16,494 nucleotides of DNA. It comes from an uncultured Alphaproteobacteria bacterium (GTDB lineage: Bacteria; Pseudomonadota; Alphaproteobacteria; RF32; CAG-239). The notes beneath the pieces are model-generated. The model ran no database searches. It was not told where the DNA came from and saw only the letters and a program-made list of their open reading frames with translations. A program made the position numbers and the translations under genes. Below, in pieces: positions 13,404 to 16,494 of this stretch (within the stretch, counting starts at the first letter, position 1; each line of letters starts with the position of its first letter). The stretch spans positions 1 to 16,494 of the forward strand of contig CALXTH010000083.1 in NCBI GenBank assembly GCA_944391365.1, given 5' to 3'.

Positions 13404-13865
13404 ATGAATAAAAAGCCAATGGAAACAATTATGGGAATTGTCGTGCTGGTGGTTGCGGCGGTTTTCCTGCTCTTTGCTTACAGAGTTTCCGATTTGCAGG
13501 TTGTCAAAGGGTATGAAGTGACGGCCAGATTTTTGAAAGTCGGTGGTCTGAATGTCGGTTCCGATGTGAGAATCAACGGGATTAAAGTCGGTACCGTTAT
13601 TGCCCAGAAGCTGGACACCGAAAATTATGATGCCGAAATTGTCATGAGTCTTTCTCCTGATATTAAACTTCCGAAAGACAGTGTTGCCGTGATTGTCGGC
13701 GACGGACTTATCGGAGACAAATTCATTAAAATCGAGCCGGGTACATCAAAAGAAATGCTGGCTGACGGGGATGAAATCACCAAGGTTAAGGACTTTAAGA
13801 CAATTGAAGATATGGTCGGCGAAATCATTTTCATGGTGACAGACAATGGTGACAATGCAAATTAA
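13404..13865 (+). CDS. MCE/MlaD-family protein, second of a tandem pair
   Basis: A paralogue of the gene before it, 153 residues. The membrane segment is about 8-26, then an MCE domain (about 36-115) with VGSDVRINGIKVGTVIA and SVAVIVGDGLIGDKFIKIEP, close to the canonical MlaD sequence. It ends with a short helix around FKTIEDMVGEIIF. ATG 13404 is chosen because AGAGGTG lies just upstream; the longer frame from 13332 would overlap the first MCE gene. There is a 22-base gap to the upstream gene and a 20-base overlap with the downstream DUF2155 gene. The canonical copy for the Mla complex is probably this one, on motif quality. Confidence 0.88.
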   Translation: MNKKPMETIMGIVVLVVAAVFLLFAYRVSDLQVVKGYEVTARFLKVGGLNVGSDVRINGIKVGTVIAQKLDTENYDAEIVMSLSPDIKLPKDSVAVIVGDGLIGDKFIKIEPGTSKEMLADGDEITKVKDFKTIEDMVGEIIFMVTDNGDNAN

Positions 13866-14943
13866 ACAGCTGATGCTGGCTTCGGCTCTGACGACGGCTT
13901 TTGCCGTTTGTCCCGCCGATGCAAAAGAGATTGAAACCAATATGGCCCGTTTGCAGGCAATGGATAAGATTACCGGGAAAGTCAGTGTTATTGAGGCACC
14001 GGTTAATGCCGAAATGAAATTCGGGAGCTTTTCCATTGTCGTGCGAGCCTGTAAAACCCGTCCGCCGGAAGAGACTCCGGACAATTTTGCTTTTGTTGAT
14101 GTTGTTGATGAGCAGCTCGATGGGAAAAACGTTAATATTTTCAAGGGATGGATGATTTCTTCCAGTCCGGCTCTCAATGCCATTGAACATCCTATTTATG
14201 ACGTGTGGCTGCTGCAGTGCTTTGACGGCAAGGTTGAACCGGGCAAACTTTTGAGCAGTGAAGAATTACGCGCCCGTGATGAAATTGTTATGGAAGAGCG
14301 CCAAGTTCAGCCTGTTTCCGAAAGCAAAGTCGAAATGTTGCAGAATGTTCCCAACGACGGAGAACCGCAGAATTTGATTATGGCTGAATCTCCGGCCGTT
14401 TCAGAAACGGCTCCGGACAAAGCAGCTGCAGAATCGGAACTGAATACAGAACTTACAGCTCCAGTCGGGCAACCTGTGACAAGCGCGGAGAATGCAACCG
14501 AAACGACGTCTTCTGTTACGGCAGTTTCGACACCGGCCGCCGATGTTCCGTTTGATGAAAAATCCGGAAATGTTTTTGAAACGGAAGCCGTTTATATGCC
14601 TGAGGAAGGCCCGCAGGAACTGGTTTCTTTTGAAGAGGACAGTCAGACATCTGCCGAGCCCCCTGCTCCGTCTTCAGAGCAACCGGAGCCTCTTGCCGGA
14701 CAGTCCGGTGAAACCGGAGAGCAAGACAAAATTGAAGTCAAGACTGTTTTGCAGCCGGAAGAACCAAACAGCCTACCGGGAAATGGAGCTGATTTTTCAA
14801 CTGAGCCGCAATCTGAGGAAGAATCTGCTATTTATGAGAGCGGTTTTAATACGCCGGAGGAATTTGAACCGGAAGCAGAAAGAGAACAGACAATTGAATT
14901 TGAGGCAGAAGCTTTGCCTGAAATTCCTCAGTTAAATATATAA
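13846..14943 (+). CDS. DUF2155 secreted protein with long acidic tail
   Basis: A 365-residue periplasmic protein. The signal peptide ends near ADA26. The DUF2155 domain (about 33-126) shows ARLQAMDKITGKVSVIEAPV, the KFGSFSIVVRAC block (C69), FKGWMISSSPALNAIEHP and YDVWLLQC (C125); the two conserved cysteines could form a disulfide. Function of the family is unknown, but the gene next to mlaD is a recurring alphaproteobacterial arrangement. Residues about 150-365 are a low-complexity tail rich in Glu, Pro, Ala, Ser and Thr, which makes the protein much longer than the usual domain-only members. GGTGA (13835-13839) six bases before ATG 13846 supports this start; ATG 13855 is an alternative. The start region overlaps the MCE stop by 20 bases. 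Confidence 0.87.
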   Translation: MVTMQIKQLMLASALTTAFAVCPADAKEIETNMARLQAMDKITGKVSVIEAPVNAEMKFGSFSIVVRACKTRPPEETPDNFAFVDVVDEQLDGKNVNIFKGWMISSSPALNAIEHPIYDVWLLQCFDGKVEPGKLLSSEELRARDEIVMEERQVQPVSESKVEMLQNVPNDGEPQNLIMAESPAVSETAPDKAAAESELNTELTAPVGQPVTSAENATETTSSVTAVSTPAADVPFDEKSGNVFETEAVYMPEEGPQELVSFEEDSQTSAEPPAPSSEQPEPLAGQSGETGEQDKIEVKTVLQPEEPNSLPGNGADFSTEPQSEEESAIYESGFNTPEEFEPEAEREQTIEFEAEALPEIPQLNI

Positions 14944-14962
14944 TTCGGAAAGGCTGATCGTT

Positions 14963-15913
14963 ATGGTTAAAAAGACAGATGTCAGTTTTGTTATGACGGT
15001 TTATAATAAAGCATATTATCTTCCGTCAGTGCTTACTGCTTTGCTCGGGCAAAGCGGGCTGGAAAATCCGGAATTTATCTTTATTGACGATCATTCTTCT
15101 GATGAATCAGTGGATATTATCAAAAAATATACCCAAGGGATTTCTAATGTGACAATTATTGCCAATGAGGACAACCGGGGTATCAGTCCGCGGATTAATC
15201 AGGGAATTGCCCTGGCTAAAGGTGAATTTGTCAGGATGTTGGATTCTGATGATATCTTTCCGTTGGATTCCACTGAAATTATGCTTAAACTGGCTCGGAA
15301 ACATCAGGCAGACATGGTTTACGGCTGTTTTGTCAAGACAGGAAAAGAACCTGCGGCATTGGAGAGAGAAAAAACCGGTGAATTTCAGTATAAATACAAT
15401 GAAGATGCTTTATCAACGGTTTTGACCGGACGTTTTACCCGGATGGGGCAGCTTATTAAAACCGAGGTTTTGAAAAAGGCACACGGGGCTGATGAGCGGG
15501 TTTTTATTCAGGATGAGTCCATTCCTTTGCGGGCCGCCGTCTATGCCCGGGGAATTATCAAAATGGATGCCAATGTAGTTTTGGTTCCCAAAGAAATCGG
15601 GAATTTTTCGGGAAACAAACTCCAGCTGGATCATGACCGGTTTATGGCCTGTTATGGGATAATTACCGATTATCCCCATTTGGCATATAAAAATATGTGC
15701 AGACTTTATCGACGTGCCGTATCGGCTTATTGGAAATACATCAAAAAAACTCGTCCTCTTCCCTATCTGAGCCGGGCTTTTGCCGTTTATCTCCGCACTA
15801 AGATTGTTCCGCCGTATCCGGATATGGCCTTTTTAGAGCGGATGAAGCGCGATTTTGACGCGCTGGAAGGCATCCGGCGCGTTCAAAATCCGCTTTGGGC
15901 CTTAGAACGCTAG
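14963..15913 (+). CDS. Family 2 glycosyltransferase
   Basis: Transfers a sugar from a nucleotide-sugar donor, probably to a cell-surface glycan; cytoplasmic face. The 316 residues have the GT-A fold signatures: an N-terminal VSFVMTVYNKAYYLPSVL, the nucleotide-binding IDDHSSDES (41-49), EDNRGISPRINQGIALAKGE and the metal-binding DSDD (94-97). An acidic candidate for the catalytic base lies in FIQDESIPLRAA. The C-terminal part is rich in aromatic and basic residues, without an obvious membrane segment. It follows the DUF2155 gene after 19 bases, so it is probably in the same transcript. Donor and acceptor cannot be predicted. The stop codon overlaps that of the converging gene. Confidence 0.88.
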   Translation: MVKKTDVSFVMTVYNKAYYLPSVLTALLGQSGLENPEFIFIDDHSSDESVDIIKKYTQGISNVTIIANEDNRGISPRINQGIALAKGEFVRMLDSDDIFPLDSTEIMLKLARKHQADMVYGCFVKTGKEPAALEREKTGEFQYKYNEDALSTVLTGRFTRMGQLIKTEVLKKAHGADERVFIQDESIPLRAAVYARGIIKMDANVVLVPKEIGNFSGNKLQLDHDRFMACYGIITDYPHLAYKNMCRLYRRAVSAYWKYIKKTRPLPYLSRAFAVYLRTKIVPPYPDMAFLERMKRDFDALEGIRRVQNPLWALER

Positions 15914-16494
15914 GCACTTTTTCTAATATGATATTTTTTTGTCAGCAGGACTTCCGGACCGTATTCCTGTTTGAGGCGGCGTAATCCCGGCAGGCCTTTA
16001 TCTTCTCCGGTATTCAGGTATTTGCAATGATGATATTGTTCCAGAAAAAGCAGCTCATTGGTCTGTGAGGCTCCTTTCCAATCTGTTGAAGCTTTACTGA
16101 AGTACATAAATACATTTTCTTTATCTACAGCTTCACCGATGACATAGCCGATAATTTTGTCTTCCAGCAAAAGTACATTGCCTTTTACAATATTTTGCAT
16201 TGTTTTCCAGTTTGAAAATATTTCCGAAAGAATGGCATTTTGCTTTTCTTCATATTTTTCCTGATGCTTTTTCTGTATCAATTTTTCATGGCAGGCCATG
16301 ACTTCCTTAATATTTTCCATTGACAGGGGTGCATACCTATATTCATAATTTTCCAGAAAAAATCTGACATGCTGCCTCCGAACATGATAACGCATTCCGG
16401 GCAGATTGATTTGTTTATCAACATCATAAATATATTCCGCAGCGCCTGGTTCTTCTCTCAGTTTGATTTTGTTTCGGCAAGCCAGATGTATTTT
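15910..16494 (-). CDS. DUF2156 / LPG_synthase_C-like protein, partial (C-terminal part)
   Basis: The reading frame is open to the window edge and continues beyond it, so the N-terminus is missing; the internal Met at 16395 is not the start. The visible 194 residues include KLREEPGAAEYIYDVDKQIN and RYHVRRQHVRFFLENY (a basic helix typical of the family), an acetyltransferase-like core (IIGYVIGE...) and the C-terminal block YLNTGEDKGLPGLRRLKQEY. This matches DUF2156, related to the GNAT-like domain of phosphatidylglycerol lysyltransferases. Here it is a soluble C-terminal domain, so lysyl transfer to lipid is unproven. It converges with the glycosyltransferase and shares a CTAG at the two stops. 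Confidence 0.8.
   Translation of the reverse strand, partial: KIHLACRNKIKLREEPGAAEYIYDVDKQINLPGMRYHVRRQHVRFFLENYEYRYAPLSMENIKEVMACHEKLIQKKHQEKYEEKQNAILSEIFSNWKTMQNIVKGNVLLLEDKIIGYVIGEAVDKENVFMYFSKASTDWKGASQTNELLFLEQYHHCKYLNTGEDKGLPGLRRLKQEYGPEVLLTKKYHIRKSA

Noticed and set aside
13746..14190. Minus-strand open frames opposite the MCE and DUF2155 genes
   Set aside because: They lie antisense to strongly conserved domains and show no recognisable protein features.

Overview
The window looks like a chromosomal piece of an uncultured, probably host-associated alphaproteobacterium with moderate to low GC. The best taxonomic marker is a DUF2155 protein, a family essentially restricted to Alphaproteobacteria, directly downstream of MlaD/MCE-type genes. 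The Cys-rich secreted proteins resemble ones I associate with gut alphaproteobacteria (RF32-like lineages), but that placement is inference. No rRNA, tRNA, transposase, integrase or CRISPR array is visible.

Layout. (1) 1-426 is non-coding: a minus-strand terminator, then a patchwork of short palindromes that runs into the 3' end of the next gene. (2) 427-2765 (-) is a two-gene unit, a CDP-alcohol phosphatidyltransferase followed with a 1-nt stop/start overlap by a DsbD/ScsB-like membrane thiol reductase. (3) 2919-3560 (-) is a family-5 (UDGb) uracil-DNA glycosylase. (4) 3729-4076 (+) is a small membrane protein with its own terminator. (5) 4138-4425 is a second palindrome patchwork sharing modules, in similar order, with the first. 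(6) 4528-6323 (+), behind a near-consensus promoter, encodes two secreted Cys-rich proteins; palindromic elements of the same families lie in frame inside the first. (7) 6368-6697 (-) is a small lipoprotein. (8) 6831-7705 (+) is a tandem pair of LprI/DUF1311-like secreted proteins. (9) 7707-12743 (-) is a five-gene operon: ABC ATPase, ABC-2 permease, GldG-like auxiliary protein, DUF4340 protein and a soluble orphan histidine kinase. (10) 12899-15913 (+) holds two tandem MCE/MlaD proteins, the DUF2155 protein with a long acidic tail, and a GT2 glycosyltransferase. (11) 15910-16494 (-) is the C-terminal part of a DUF2156 (LPG_synthase_C-like) protein cut by the window edge.

Common themes are envelope biology (lipid head-group transfer, MCE lipid transport, ABC-2 export, glycosyl transfer) and disulfide chemistry in the periplasm: a DsbD-like reductase, two Cys-rich secreted proteins and two four-Cys LprI-like proteins. 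The most unusual signal is the palindromic-element population. At least three families have conserved flanks or loops and variable, base-paired cores. They occupy two intergenic clusters, extend into the 3' end and stop codon of the DsbD-like gene, and form part of the N-terminal linker of a secreted protein, much like the ORF-invading Rickettsia palindromic elements.
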